Assembly (NCBI GenBank): GCA_032719365.1
Contig: CM064870.1
Coordinates: 45,044,194-45,108,193 of the forward strand
Reading direction: 5' to 3'
From: Prinsepia uniflora
Taxonomy: Eukaryota > Streptophyta > Magnoliopsida > Rosales > Rosaceae
DNA: 64,000 bases
A program made the translations under genes and the position numbers. Positions within the stretch are counted from its first letter, which is position 1. Every line of letters begins with the position of its first letter. Positions 25,699-38,133 of the stretch are shown one piece after another. The notes under the pieces were generated by a model that saw only the letters and a list, made by a program, of their open reading frames with translations, was not told the DNA's origin and made no database searches.

Positions 25699-25865
25699 CT
25701 GAGAATGTATCAGTAGGTTGAACAATCGATGCACCTGCGTTTGGCAAGAATGGTTAGACGGGTGCAGGACCAGTTTGGTTATCCTAGTATTTTAGGAATG
25801 GGTCATGCCACAGAATGTATCAGCAGGTTGATCAATCGATGCACCTGCAGTAGCAGGTGCTGGGG
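25629..25865. repeat. About 115-bp tandem duplication spanning the LTR E 3' end
   Basis: Two adjacent copies of a segment running from TTGACAAGAATGGTTAGACG through the LTR end and target duplication to ATCGATGCACCTGC. The unit includes the LTR terminus plus host sequence, so it arose after the insertion. Confidence 0.8.
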
Positions 25866-26130
25866 TACTGGATAAAGAACCAATGGAATGGACATGGTTC
25901 TAGTACCAATGCATAAATGCACGTATGAGCGATAACACCAATGTCCGTCAACTCGATGGTGAATGAAAGAGCTTGGACATTGGGTTTGCCCATGGTAGGT
26001 CAATGATCTTATCAAACTTCTGGAGGAAATATGCAAGGGAGAAAGGCTTACGATAGTGAGGGTGGTTGCTACCATAGATTTAAGTCGTGCTTGTAATCGG
26101 CTAGAAGAACATGAAGTCCTTTGTGACTGG

Positions 26131-26151
26131 GTTCCCACAGACAGTGCCAAA
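26131..26151 (-). promoter_or_regulatory. Primer-binding site of element C
   Basis: Reverse complement TTTGGCACTGTCTGTGGGAA directly abuts the end of the minus-strand 5' LTR. It resembles the TTGGCGCC...-type primer-binding sites of some plant gypsy elements and differs from the initiator-Met type used by the other elements here. Confidence 0.6.
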
Positions 26152-26960
26152 TGTTAATGATGTAAAATAGATCGAGGTACGAGGTAACTTCTAATCTAAG
26201 TCAATCATTGAACACTAAGCTTTATAGTGGTTCACCCTATAAAGAGGGCTACGTCCACTGTAGTGTTTGTATTATATACGAGTATGAGAATACATCAATG
26301 TTTACATGAAATGTAGAATACATAGGTGTAAAATATGAAAAGAGAGAGATAGAGTGAGAGAGTTCTTAGAGAGAAAGAGAGATAGTTTCCTCCCATCTAA
26401 CCTTCAACCCCCTTCTAAGTGGTCAAGAACCACTATTTGTATCGAATGAGACTTCATGTAGAATTCTCCAACATATGGTCCATGTGGAGGCTTCTCATAA
26501 GCTGGTCTATACAATGAGTAGTGGTACCACTGCAAGGATGAGGTACCATCCCATTGGTACCACCTATGGAGGGTGGTACCACTTGTTAGGGAACTTGTGC
26601 CAATCTCGTCCCACACCAAGAGGTTGACACCTGGTGCTCTGGGCTAACTCCTAGTACCTTAAGATTTCAAATAGCTCTACCTAAGACCACATGAAGAAAT
26701 GGGAGGAAAACCCTCTAAGTGAGACTTTATGCACCAAGGGATGAGAGACAAGTGTCCCTCGTTTATAGTTGTGTATGAGGAAATGTGAGGCCGTATTTAT
26801 GGGCTCAAAACCCCAATAGGATAGGCATTTGAGTGGTACCACTAGTGAGTGGTACTGATAGATGAGTGGTACTATTGGGTGAGTGATACCTCCTGGGTGA
26901 GTGGTAATGTTGGGTGAGTGATACAATTAGATGAGTGGTACCCTAATAAGTGGCACCCTA

Positions 26961-29794
26961 TGTAACACCCCGGAAATTCGAGGATTATAATAATGTAATT
27001 TGATGTATGAATTGACGTTTTTACCCCTGTGAATGGTATGGCCAAATTGTTGACTTTTTGATTGGAGGGTCAGATGGACTTTGACCAATGACCGTGACAT
27101 AGTTCGGGACGTCACGAGTCCATAGACAGGTGGCACGTCCAATTCGGAAGATCAGGGAAAAAGTTATGGCTATCGGAAATTCAGGGGCATTACCGTAATT
27201 TGGACGATAGGGGCGAATATGTTGACTTTTCGTTTAACAACTAATTTTCACATGACTCAAGGACTGTTAGGTAGGTCTCGATGCCCTGAGTCCGTAGGCA
27301 GGCGGCACGCCGAAATCGGACTTCGTATGAGGAAGTTATGGTCAGAAACGTGAAATCGGGAGGTTTGCGTCTCGGTAATCGTGTCGAATATTTTATTCTG
27401 ATATTATGATTGGAGGACGTCTAGATGAGTGACCACTCATCCATTGGCTAGATTGGATCAAACTCCACTAAGCATTTAAATAGAATTAAATCTACCTTTT
27501 AATCCTAGCCACTCATCAAAAGTTCCCAGATTTCCTCTCAGCCCTTGATCTCATCCCTGAGACTTAATCTGGACCGTCCATTCCGTTTGATCAGTTTCCC
27601 TCCATCCTTTATATTTTCCTACCCGATTGCACACACGATCCATTTCGAACAAACACCCCAGCTTATTACTCATTCTCCGTGTTCGTGTGTGGCTGGACTG
27701 GGCTGGTGAGGGCTGAGGGACGGTGTGGTCACGGCGGCAGACGGCGGCGAGGTAGGCTGTGTTAACCCGAAAACTGTTTAAAAACTCAGTGTTTGGAAGC
27801 TTAATTTCCAACGTGTATCTTTGATTTCTATTAACCCTAATCGATTCTAGGGACTAATAGGAACCTCTAGGGCTCGATTTCGTGACCAGTGGTGGCCTGA
27901 ACAGAGAATAAACGGCGACGGGAGAACCGGTTCTGTTCATCGAGGTAAGCCTTCGATTCAACCTGTGTTTTATGATTTTGATTGGTTATAACCCTTACTG
28001 GGAATGAGACGAGTAATTACGAAGAAACCTGAGTTAAAATGGCCAAGAAATGAAGGATTGGTGACCGGGTCACATCGCGGGTCTGCACGACCCAGTTTCA
28101 GAGAAACGGGTCAACCCGTCGCGATGTTGATGGTGATGACGTGGCACCCTGTTAGACCTATCAGTGACGTGGACCACTCTTCAGCCAACATGTGTCACAT
28201 GTCAGTGCACAGTCATCACTGACATGTTAGTGACGTGGCCCAATCAGGGACTGCCACGTGTCACTGACATGTCAGTAACGTGGACCAGTGACGTGCTGAC
28301 ACGTGGCACATGTCAGATCTGACACGTGTCCTGAAAGATCAGTGAGGTGGACCAATCGTGTGTTGACACGTGGCACCTGTCAGAGTCTGACATGTCAGAC
28401 CTGACATCTGTCAGATGACGTCATGCTGACGTCAGTAAGAACTGTTCCTGTGTTGACCAGAACGTTGACCGACGCGTATGAACAGTATTTTTGGTGGGAC
28501 CACCACCATTCTTTAGGTTTCGACGATCCGGATCCAATGTCGGTGGTTTCGGGTCGATCGGAGATCATTAAATTGGTCAAAATGAGGTTTATTGCCTCAG
28601 GAAGCGCGTTCGGGAGGCTTTTCCTGGCCGGTTTCAGTCTAGGGTTTCATGGTTAAATATTAGGGGCTTATATTGACCTTTATGTATACTTTGGACATGA
28701 CAGGGATTGTACAATAGTACCAGGACGAGGGTATACGTTCGGTTTTCAGCAGGATTGTACTGTGAGTGGGCCCGATTTCATTAAACCCTTGCATGCTTAA
28801 ATGTTTTCTGATTTACTTACATATTCACATGCTGGAATCATGAAACGGTTTTGATGATATTGAAATTATGGTTATGACACGTTTCACGGTATTTGGGTTT
28901 GAGACCCGTTTGATGAAACTTAAAGATTGGTTTGGATTTTATCTACGTATATATGTTTTGCATGTGGATATCAATAAAATGTATTTGGTACTGCACTGTA
29001 TAGATCCACTCTTGTGATACTGTCTCCTCCGGATGTGGTACCCCGGAGTGGTCATGGCGCATTGCCTGCGAGGGGTCATTCTACGGAGGAACCGGACCGT
29101 AAAATGACTCAGGAGCAGGATTGCTTATTTGACGTCAGGGACGTCGAGCGTCTAGGACGCTAGGCATTTGAGAAGCCGTACCCGGACAGGGTTCGGGGAT
29201 TGGATTCGGGATTGAGACCCCGAGTGACACGCGTAGCCTTGAGACTGTGACCTTATTGGACGTCAGGGACGTCAGACATCGGGGATGTCAGGATTGGAGT
29301 GTATAGTGCAGTGGCTAAAATTATGTTTATGGTTTTATTACATGCCTTATGATTCATATTATATGATTTATGGTTTTAAATTCTGATGCATGCATGTTTG
29401 GAAAACGGAGGGGTAAATTATATGTTTTATTTATTAAACGATTTTATAAACTTGAGTTTCGGCCCACTCACCCTTAATGTTTTGGTAACCCCTCCAGGCT
29501 GTGATACTGAGGTAGAGGAGGATCCTGAGGCTGAGGCATAGATCTACTTCCGCGTACCTGATCTCCTGTTGGGTGGTTTGCCCGCAGGTTTATTTTAGAG
29601 TCGTGCTCGCAATTTGTAATTTTAGTTTTCATCCCTTGTCTGACATCTATTTATTTCGGATTGATGTATAACTTTAATTTGGTTATTTATGCATTTGAAC
29701 GTTTTAGGTTAAAATTGGTATGTTAATTTGGGTGTCAGACGGGAGTAGGGCACGTCCCCTTGTGGTCCCCGTGGGATCGGGGCGGGTCCTGTCA
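26961..29794 (+). mobile_element. Solo LTR A' (2.83 kb) nested in element C 5' LTR
   Basis: It starts TGTAACACCCC and ends GGGTCCTGTCA. The 5-bp flanks are CCCTA and CCCTG (one mismatch), and the element C LTR continues on both sides. It carries a G-box/CRE array (28130-28440), splice-donor-like GAGGTAAG (about 27945), GTGAGTGGGC (28762-28771) and the complementary GCCCACTCAC (29462-29471). Confidence 0.85.
28130..28440. promoter_or_regulatory. G-box / CRE-like motif array in LTR A'
   Basis: Four CACGTG cores (about 28255, 28301, 28321, 28365) lie among many TGACGTGG, ACATGTCA and TGACGTCA variants in imperfect tandem. Such ACGT-core motifs are bound by plant bZIP factors, with CACGTG also bound by bHLH factors. 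Activity in this LTR is inferred. Confidence 0.55.
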
Positions 29795-29964
29795 CCCTGG
29801 CAGGTGGTTGTTGTCTAGGCCCGAGCCCAAAGTAGGTCTTGTGAGCTTGGGCTAACTGTGGGTCCACGTGGTGGGGTCACATGGTTTAACCTTTGAGGAT
29901 CCCAGAGGGTTCTTGTTAGGTGTTGTCTACAGTCTGCTAGATTCGGATTGCTTTACTATGACCA

Positions 29965-31431
29965 TCACCATGGTGGAAAGATAGGGCTAGTCAGGTAAAG
30001 AGAGTAAGGTAGATAATGGGTAAAGGTAGAGGGGGTGAGATAAATAATTAAATATGGACGATAAAGGAGGAGAGAGGGAACGAGCAGGGCGGAGAACCAA
30101 AAGATAAGGGAGGAGGAAGAGGATAGATAAGGGAATGGGTGATAGAAAATTTGGAGAAGGGGGTGGGAAAAGGTCGAAGAGAAGGAAATGAGAGACAAGA
30201 GAATCAAGAGGGAGAAAAGAAAGATGAAAAAAAAACGAGGATGAATATAAAGATATTTTGATCAAACGATGTTAGATCACCAAATTCACAAAAATTCCTA
30301 ATTTCGGAAGTTATTTCAAAATATTAGATATTACTTATGAAATACTCCAATCCAAATCCAAATAAAAAAATACATCCGATATCAGTTCTGAATGATTGAC
30401 AAAGTTATGTCAATTGATCTTCTAGTCACTTATGCAGTAAAAATCCATCTTAACTTATGGAGTAAAAATCCATCTTAAGTTACTTTATATGAAAGAATAA
30501 CTACTTAATTCACCACTAAGTATAATTATAAACAAATAGAAATACCAATAAGTTACTTTATATGAAAAAATAACTACTTAGTTGTCCACCAATATAATTA
30601 TAAACAAATAGAAATACCAAAGAATAGCTAAAATATAGAACTACGTATTAGTATGAGTATTTTCTAGGAACTAAACGAAGGGAAACACAGGGAACTCAAC
30701 GATTGTTAACGGAAACAGGAACTCAATTGATCTTCTAGTCAAGATTGTTAACGGAAATGCATGGAACTCAACGAAAGCCCAAAATAATCAGAAAGGACAA
30801 TTAAATATATAGATGTTTACCCGTCAATTTGAAACAAAGAAGATCTACACCATAGCTCAGCTAGTAGTACGCCCCAAAGAGGAGGAAAATGATGAGTTGC
30901 TAGGAGACGGAGATATAGAGGCGAAAGAACAATTGAATTTAGGGTTTATAATTTTGTGTTTTAATTCAATTTATTTTAAGTTTTATAATAATAATAATTA
31001 TTATTATTATTTTTAAGATGAAAAATTGAAGATGATGACATAAAATGCCACATCAAATGCCACATATGGTGAGATGTAAAATGTGAGATCTTCTGTGGTG
31101 CCTCTAGCGTTATTGGTTACAATAATTCCAACTACCCCAACCCAATATTTTAAAACAAGGCTTATTACTCAAAATTTTCCCGGGACTGGACATGTAGTCT
31201 CAATTTGCTCCGCGAACGTCAAATCATTGCGGTGTGCTACTAGAACCCCATTTTATCACCTCTATTGCTCCAAACGCTAGGCTCTTAGTAACAGTGTTTA
31301 ATGTGCTTATGTGACAATAAGATATTGGATGTTTAAATCACTTTATAGAAAAATATAAAAACTAAATATTTAAAAAATAAAAAGAAAAAAATGAAGAACA
31401 AGAAAATGAACAATATGGATTTTCCAACCCA
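29965..31431. other. Intergenic sequence with local duplications
   Basis: A purine-rich tract (29975-30240) is followed by A+T-rich sequence. A direct duplication of about 73 bp (AGTTACTTTATATGAAA...AAATAGAAATACCAA) lies at about 30477-30620, and a 25-bp duplication at 30435-30480. The plus frame at 30813-31016 is short and without domain. No gene recognised. Confidence 0.45.
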
Positions 31432-34367
31432 TGTAATGACCCGTAAATTTGAAAAAGGTAATTTTGAAAATTTACAAAGGGGAATTGACGATTTTGTTCT
31501 TGAAGGCTAACACTTGACGTTTTGCTCTCGATATCTTTTGGATTTTTCGTGAAGAACGTTGTATATGTCTCAGAGTCCGAAGTCCGTAGAGATGTGGTAT
31601 GTCAAAAGTGGAGTTCAAAAAAAAATTTACGGGTCCAAAATGACTAGGGTATTTTTGTAACAACGCTGATAACGACAAAACGTGAAATTGAAAAATTTAA
31701 GGAGAAAATGACGATTTTGCCCTCGAAAAAATCAAAGTGTTGAATTTTTTATTGGAACGTCATTTGGGGGTTACAAAAGAACCATTATGATGGTCTCAAG
31801 ATCCTAAGTTCATAGACAGACGGTACACCAAAATCGAAAAAAGGTCGGACGAAATTAACTGTTTTTCCCCTAAGTGTTGACTTTTGATCGGGACCTCGTT
31901 GTAGTGATTCGAGAGAACTGTTGCGAAGGTATCAGTCTCCCAAATACGTCGACAGGTAGCATGCCAAAAACGGAGTTCGGATGGTTTCGATTCGGGTTTA
32001 TAATAAGTAGGGGCGTTTTGGTAATTTTCTTTGAGGGGCATTTTGGGAATTTTCTTATGTGACTTTTTTGGTGGTCCAATTGGACAAGGACACGTGTCCC
32101 TTATCTCCTAAATATTTGTGCCATCGCCTATGTGTGTGTGTGTGTGTGTGTATTGTTATTTGGCAGTGAGGTGTGTGTTTTGTGTTCCAGGCCGTGAAAG
32201 AAAAAGGGAAAATCAGAGAAACCAAGAGAAGGAGAGACCAGGGGAAAAGAAGGGAGGAAAAGAGAGTGGAAGAAAGAGAAAACTAAGAGGGTGAAAACTA
32301 GGTTCAGACCCACGAACTTCCATGGAACCTGAGACGACTTTTGTGGTTTCGAGTGGCACAACCACGTTTTCGATGGGGAAGCTTGGTAACGAGCTTCATA
32401 TCACCATCTTCTAGTCCCTACAGTCCCAACAAGCCCGTAAGACATGATTTTGGACATGAAACTTGCCCAGAAACCGAGTTTGAATTATGGGAAAATTCTT
32501 TGAAGGTTAGGTATGAATTCACACCCATTATTCTTCATTTTTGAATTGGTAGAACTATTGTAGAGGTTGATACGAAGGAATTGAACGAAACATGGAAGGA
32601 AAATGTTGGAAAATAAAGGATTTAGGACCGGGTCAGGTCATCAAGTCGAGAGACCCGAAAAAGCAGTCATTCGGGTAACATGGATGACACTATAGCAGTG
32701 TACAGTACTCGGTGCATGGCTCCCGTGCGCATCCACTCTAGGCAGCGCGTGAGGGGGAATTTCGAGGTGGTTTCAACATGTATTTTCATCATTTCGATGT
32801 TATGGACATTTTAGCACAGGTTTCAAGTCGATCGAACAACATTTCAGAGTATTTTTTAGTGTCCGAAGGTTTAGGGTTCGTTTTAAATAAGTTTAAAATC
32901 CCAAAAAATTATGGGATTAAAATTGAAGATATTTGAGATGATTTGTGACCTTAAGATGTGGTTTATGGTAGTATGTGACAATCCAAAAAGCTACTGAAAA
33001 ATGTGCAAACCGAGATCCGATTCTCCGAACGGTGTGTGAGTGGACTTTCTTTTCCTAAACTATTATGCATGCATACTTATATGATTTAATTGGGTTCTGC
33101 GTGATTTTGGTGATATTTGAGTGATTGCGATTTTCTTTGGATTTTCGGTGATTTTGTGAATATTTTATTATTATTTAATGCACATTTTACGAGGTTTTTG
33201 GTAAACTGGTTTTGAATACCGTTTTGATTGTGATCTCAAATTGAACTTTATTTGTGGCTCGGAATAATGTGATTTTGGAATAATTAAGAATTTTATATGA
33301 TTTCTGGACGATTTTTACTAAAGTAACCTGAATGACACGTTTTACAAGAAATTGGGTTAAGCTGTGTTTGGGGCTTATGCTCAAGATTCTGATTGTGGAT
33401 TTGGATTGTGATATATGATGTGATATGTTGTGATGACATGTGATATTGAGTTGTGACATGAGCTTGTGTTTCTCGGTACTCGTGATGTGTGAAATGTCGT
33501 TGTGATTGTGATGTTTGAATGTGTGTCTCATACGTCGAGCCAGGGGCTTCGGTTCCCGAGACTGTATTGTGATAACTCAGACGTCGAGCTTAGGGTTTCA
33601 GTTCCCAAGCGAGTGTGTATGTGATGGCCTACTGGTAGTGCCCTGTGATGTGATGATTGATGTTGTGCTTATGTATTGATGATTGGTTGACTATATGAGA
33701 GTTCTATGATGATGTTGGTTATGGATTGATTGTGTGTATTGACGTGATGGCTTGTGAGATGTGATGTATGTTGTGATTATGCCTATTGGTTGGTTAGTTT
33801 CGGACGTCGAGCTGAGCTCCGGTTCCCAAGTGAGTTTGTGGTGTGCCTGTTAATGGGGCAGTGGTTTCATGTGTGACATTGTGATGATGGTGGGTTGATT
33901 GTTTATGATTGTTGTGTTGTCCTTCTGTTGGTGGTTGTGATCTTGTATAAAGGTTATGTCGACTTATCGAGGTCTTAGATGATTAAATGTTACTGTTGAG
34001 TTGAGATCTGAGAACTTATTTCACGTATTTCGAGAATATAAATTGAGTTTTGTTTTAACCGAAGTAAAATGATTTTCATATGTATGCGTGGTTTTAGAAA
34101 ACGGAGGGTAAAAGAAGGATGTTTTCAAATTATGATTGTAAACCCTTCCTTTTGTCCACTCACACGTTTTCTTGGTTTTTGTGACTCTTCAGGATCGTTG
34201 CACGGGAGTCGAGGCTTGAGAGGCGGAGGCATAAGGTTGAGGACAAGGTAAACTGTTCCTTTTTTTCCACTCACACATTATCACTTATCTGACAAGGTTT
34301 CTGTTAGACGGAAGCAGGGCCTGAGTGTACTGTTACTGTTTTAGTGTTCTTGGGTGAGGTCCTATCA
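31432..34367 (+). mobile_element. LTR F (2.9 kb)
   Basis: It starts TGTAATGACCC and ends GAGGTCCTATCA. The upstream third holds three imperfect copies of the GTTGACTTTT...GACAGGTGGC...GGGCATTTTGGTAATTT module. It also holds a TG microsatellite near 32130-32150, a purine-rich leader (32198-32290), the conserved block (about 32795-32880), GTGAGTGGAC (33036-33045), RY motif (about 33064) and GTCCACTCAC (34154-34163). I see no matching target duplication; its right end abuts the truncated LTR of element G. Confidence 0.75.
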
Positions 34368-34930
34368 ATTTTGGTAATTTGGTCTTGGGTGGGGTCCCTT
34401 TCTCATTGTGCACCAACATAGCATAATATATATATTGTTGTGGTGTGTTATGTGTGTGGTTTTCAAACCCGTGAAAAATCGTGGGGAAGAAGGAAAGGGG
34501 GATAACTAGAAAATCGAGAGAGGAAGCCAAAGAAAGAAAGGAAAATAGGGAGAAAAAGAAAGAAAAAGGAAGAGAGAAGGAAGGAACAAGCCGAGAGGGA
34601 GGGAGAATGAAAACCAGAAAATCGTAAATTAATCCTTTGAATCATTTGAAACTTCCAAGCTTACAACTAAGGTTTCCAAGCTCTTAGTTGAGTTCTTGGG
34701 ATGGATTTGAGTTAGAAATACTGAAGGTTTGGACATGGGAAAGCTTGGAAAACAAGCTTGAAATTTGGCCGAATCTATTAAATCATTTTTTGGAATATGA
34801 AGGTAATCCTTCATGTTTTCACATCATAAAACTCTTCCTTGGATTGAGTAGATGAAGATTGATTATTGAAACGCACAAATGGACAAAAAATGATGAAGAT
34901 ATGACTAGATCAGGTCACCATATCAGATTA

Positions 34931-37900
34931 TGTAACGATTCGTCCCGAATTTCATGATTAATAAGAATTAATTAAGAGTTATTTGGGATTAATCGAGGAT
35001 TAACGGACGATTGGGGTAAAATGACGATTTTACCCCTAGATAAGGGTAAAAAGTTAACTTTTAACCTGGGAGATCAATGGCACGTGGATCGAGGTCCATT
35101 ACATAGATCAAGACAATACGAGTCTGTAGACGGGTGGCACATCGAAATCGAACATCGTATAGGAAAGTTACGCGTCTAAAATGATTTTGAGAACTATTTA
35201 CGGTGACATGTTTTACGAGGGTTGACTTTTGGATTTTTCTTGAGTAGGCCCAAATTTTTTTGTTCATGCCCAATGGTGTCACTCATCCATTGCTCCCCAT
35301 TACACATACATGCATCTACCGTTTCCCTTCCTATTCCATTCATACCCGAAACCCACCCCAAAACCATTATCTTCTTGATCACCTGGTACTAACCTAAGAG
35401 AGGGGCAAAAAGTGACTGAGGGAGACTGTGAGAGGCGGATGAGACGGCAGAGAGTCGAGGGGCCACGATGGCTAGTCGAAAAATTGTGAGAAAACAGGTA
35501 ACACATGAACTTCAAAATGGTGTTTTCGATTTGGATGTTTAGAACTCGAAACTAATGCCATGGTTACCTTCTGTGAGTTCATGAGAGCTCATAAAGCCTA
35601 GAAATATAGCGTGTGGATGCTGGGAGGTGCTCAGGTGAAGGTTCGAAGGTTGAACCGTGATGATCGATCGTGACAGGTGAGATTTCAACCCTTTTTTTAT
35701 GGTTTGAGGTTGGGGATAGGTTTCTGGGTTGATTACAAGTTGAATGGAAAAAAATGGAAGAAAATGGTTCAGAAATAATAGAGATAGAACCGAGTCAGGG
35801 TCGCAGATCGAGTGACCAGGTTGTAGGAAAATAGGTCGACCTACAAGAGGTAGACGTGGCAAGCCACTTCATCATCTATCAGGCCAAGTGGCCAATCAGG
35901 TGGTGCCACGTGGCGAGTTATCAGAGTTTGTCAGGTCTAGTTAGTATTTGAGGTGGCAGGTCCATGCCAGCTATGTTAGACCACGTGGACTAGTGGGGTG
36001 GTGCCACATGGCAACATAACAGAGGGTGTCAGATGATGTGGCAGCTGACGTGGTAGGTCCACGTTAGCCATGTCAGACCACGTGGACCAATGAGGTGGTG
36101 CCACATGGTAGTGTCAAAGATGTCAGAGACACGTGTTAGGACACGTGGACCAATATGATGGTGACACGTGGTAGATGTCAGACCTAACAGGTGTTAGACC
36201 TGTCAGACTGACGTTAGCAAATGACATCAGCGTTGACCATGATGATGCCAGCGTTGACTTCGGTGACGTCAGTATTGACTGCCGTTGACCAGCGAGTGAG
36301 GACTTTGACCTGCGCGTAAGGGACCGTGGGCTTGAATTTCACGATCAAACCAATCTTGTTCGAAAGGTTTTGACGATCTGAATCCAATGGTAGTGGTTTC
36401 ACTTCGATTAGAAGTTGTTCGACAAGTCAAATGGAGATTTTTCTTCTTGGGAAGCTTGTTGGGGACACGTTGACCTTTCCGGGATGTGTGAGGGTTTATG
36501 ATTAGGACTTTTATAGATGGTTAGTGACATTTGAGTATGATTTGGACAGGTCCGGACGTCCCGTAGAGTACTGATTAGCCCTAGAGTGGCTTAAGGCGCG
36601 GATTTCAGGCGCGCATTACGGATGGTCTGTGAGTGGACGTTTGTTTTATTAATATGATGCATGCATAACTGTTTTATATGTTTTATGAACATGATTTGAG
36701 ATTCCTAGAGTGCGACATTGCATGTAGTTCGAGATTTCTGTTTTTAGATGATATTTGGGTTTAGGTCGAGCATTCTACGTGCATGTGTTTTATGTGATTT
36801 TGACGGTTTCATGGAGAGACGTGAAACTGAGGATTGAGTATCGATTTTGAATGATTTCACGGAGACGCATGAAATTGGTATCCGGACATGAGTCCTAATT
36901 AGATATGGACTTTGACTTGGATGATAGTCAAAGGTGTTTTGAAAAAATGATTTGAATAACGAAACTGTTTTCGAATTTAGAAATATCTTTCGGGCGTATG
37001 ACCGAGTTGATTTATAGTTTGACTTAGAGTCTAGTCAAACGTAAGATATATTGGGATGTGACCTAGTTATTAGATTTATGAAATATATTTCGAGCATGAG
37101 ACCTAGTTGTGAATTTGATAAGATTCGAGGAATCTTGGGTTTGTGAAGTGTTGATAGACAACGTTTTACAATAGTTTTGTGGAAACTGATTTGATGAATT
37201 ATAGCCGGGCGTAGACCCTATTGAATGTTTCCACTGTTTTCAAAATAATGATTATGATTTGAGTTTAAAGACTCGGGAGTTTAAAGACTCGGTTAGGGCC
37301 TCTTGTTGTGAATACGTTTCCCCGAAGAGCACCCTGGAGATAATGCTCGCCTCCGAGGTACGGAGAGGCCACGATGCGCCTACTGTCGAGCAGTCGAGAA
37401 AGGCGGCAGCAAAGGGACGCTCAACTCAGGAGTGCGGCATATAAGATCGATCGATGATATGTTCACGAAGATCTGGTGATTGTCGGCCGGTGATGTGTTC
37501 AGGGAGACATGCTCAAGATCAGAGCAGTCCTTGAGCTTATGGGCACGCGTTGCTGGGATTAGAATCCTGACTGATGATACTGATGACATGATATTGAGTT
37601 CAAAGACTCGGGGGTTTAAAGGCTTGGATTTTGATACTGTGATTTGATTTGGGTAGATCCCACATGTTTATGTTTTGGGCCGAGATCCCACATGTTTATG
37701 TTTTGGGCCGAGATCCCACATGTTGTTGATTTGGGCTGAGTCCATACTAAGGAAATGGCTTCGATTGAGAAGCATTTTTCATTGTGTTTTTTTTTTGAAA
37801 AGCAATACGTCTTACTTTTCGGAAGAGTATTTGAAATACTGTTTTATGATGCAAGCATACTTTTACATGAAGGGTATAAATGGCATTTTGATAAATTATT

Positions 37901-38133
37901 TTTATAACTGATTATTTTTTGTCCACTCACAACTTTTATGTTTTTGATACCCTTCAGGTTGATCGGGGATGCAGGCTGTAACAGAGATTGAGACATCACA
38001 TACCATTACAGATCCTTGCGTACTCTGGATAACCCTAAGCGGGTTACAGTTTTATCATTTGTCTGGTACGTGGTGCCAGACAAGAGCAGGCACATCCCGG
38101 GATAATCTAGGGGGATTGGGATGGGTCCTGTCA
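34931..38133 (+). mobile_element. Solo LTR H (3.2 kb) nested in element G
   Basis: It starts TGTAACGATTCGTCCCG and ends GGGTCCTGTCA, with a perfect 5-bp duplication GATTA at 34926-34930 and 38134-38138. It carries a G-box-rich stretch (35860-36300), GTGAGTGGAC (36629-36638), RY motif (about 36658), GAGTTTAAAGACTCGG repeats (37262-37300 and 37594-37625), a short tandem repeat (about 37660-37730) and GTCCACTCAC (37921-37930). Confidence 0.92.
35860..36300. promoter_or_regulatory. G-box array in LTR H
   Basis: About six CACGTG cores (near 35909, 35981, 36079, 36129, 36141, 36163) lie in imperfect GTGGTGCCACATGG-type repeats. The array occupies the same place in the LTR as the one in LTR A'. Promoter or enhancer activity is inferred. 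Confidence 0.55.

Larger units (their letters stand above)
22686..26130 (-). mobile_element. Element C internal region (non-autonomous), interrupted by solo LTR E
   Basis: About 1.6 kb of internal sequence remains after removing solo LTR E (23879-25698). There are no pol motifs. Just inside the primer-binding site, minus-strand frames (26120-25850) weakly resemble the N-terminal part of plant gypsy gag but are broken by stops. GTGGTACC-type short repeats are scattered through it. Probably a gutted or non-autonomous element. Confidence 0.5.
26152..29964 (-). mobile_element. Element C 5' LTR (minus strand), interrupted by solo LTR A'
   Basis: The second copy of the element C LTR, with left edge TGTTAATGATG and right edge ..CTATGACCA. 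LTR A' splits it at 26960/26961. Net length is about 0.98 kb. GGTACCAC palindromes recur at 26520-26590 and 26830-26950. I see no clear target duplication at the outer ends of element C. Confidence 0.7.

Noticed and set aside
29965..30265. Leu/Ser/Tyr-rich minus-strand ORFs resembling membrane proteins
   Set aside because: They are translations of a purine-rich tract read in reverse; low-complexity artefact.
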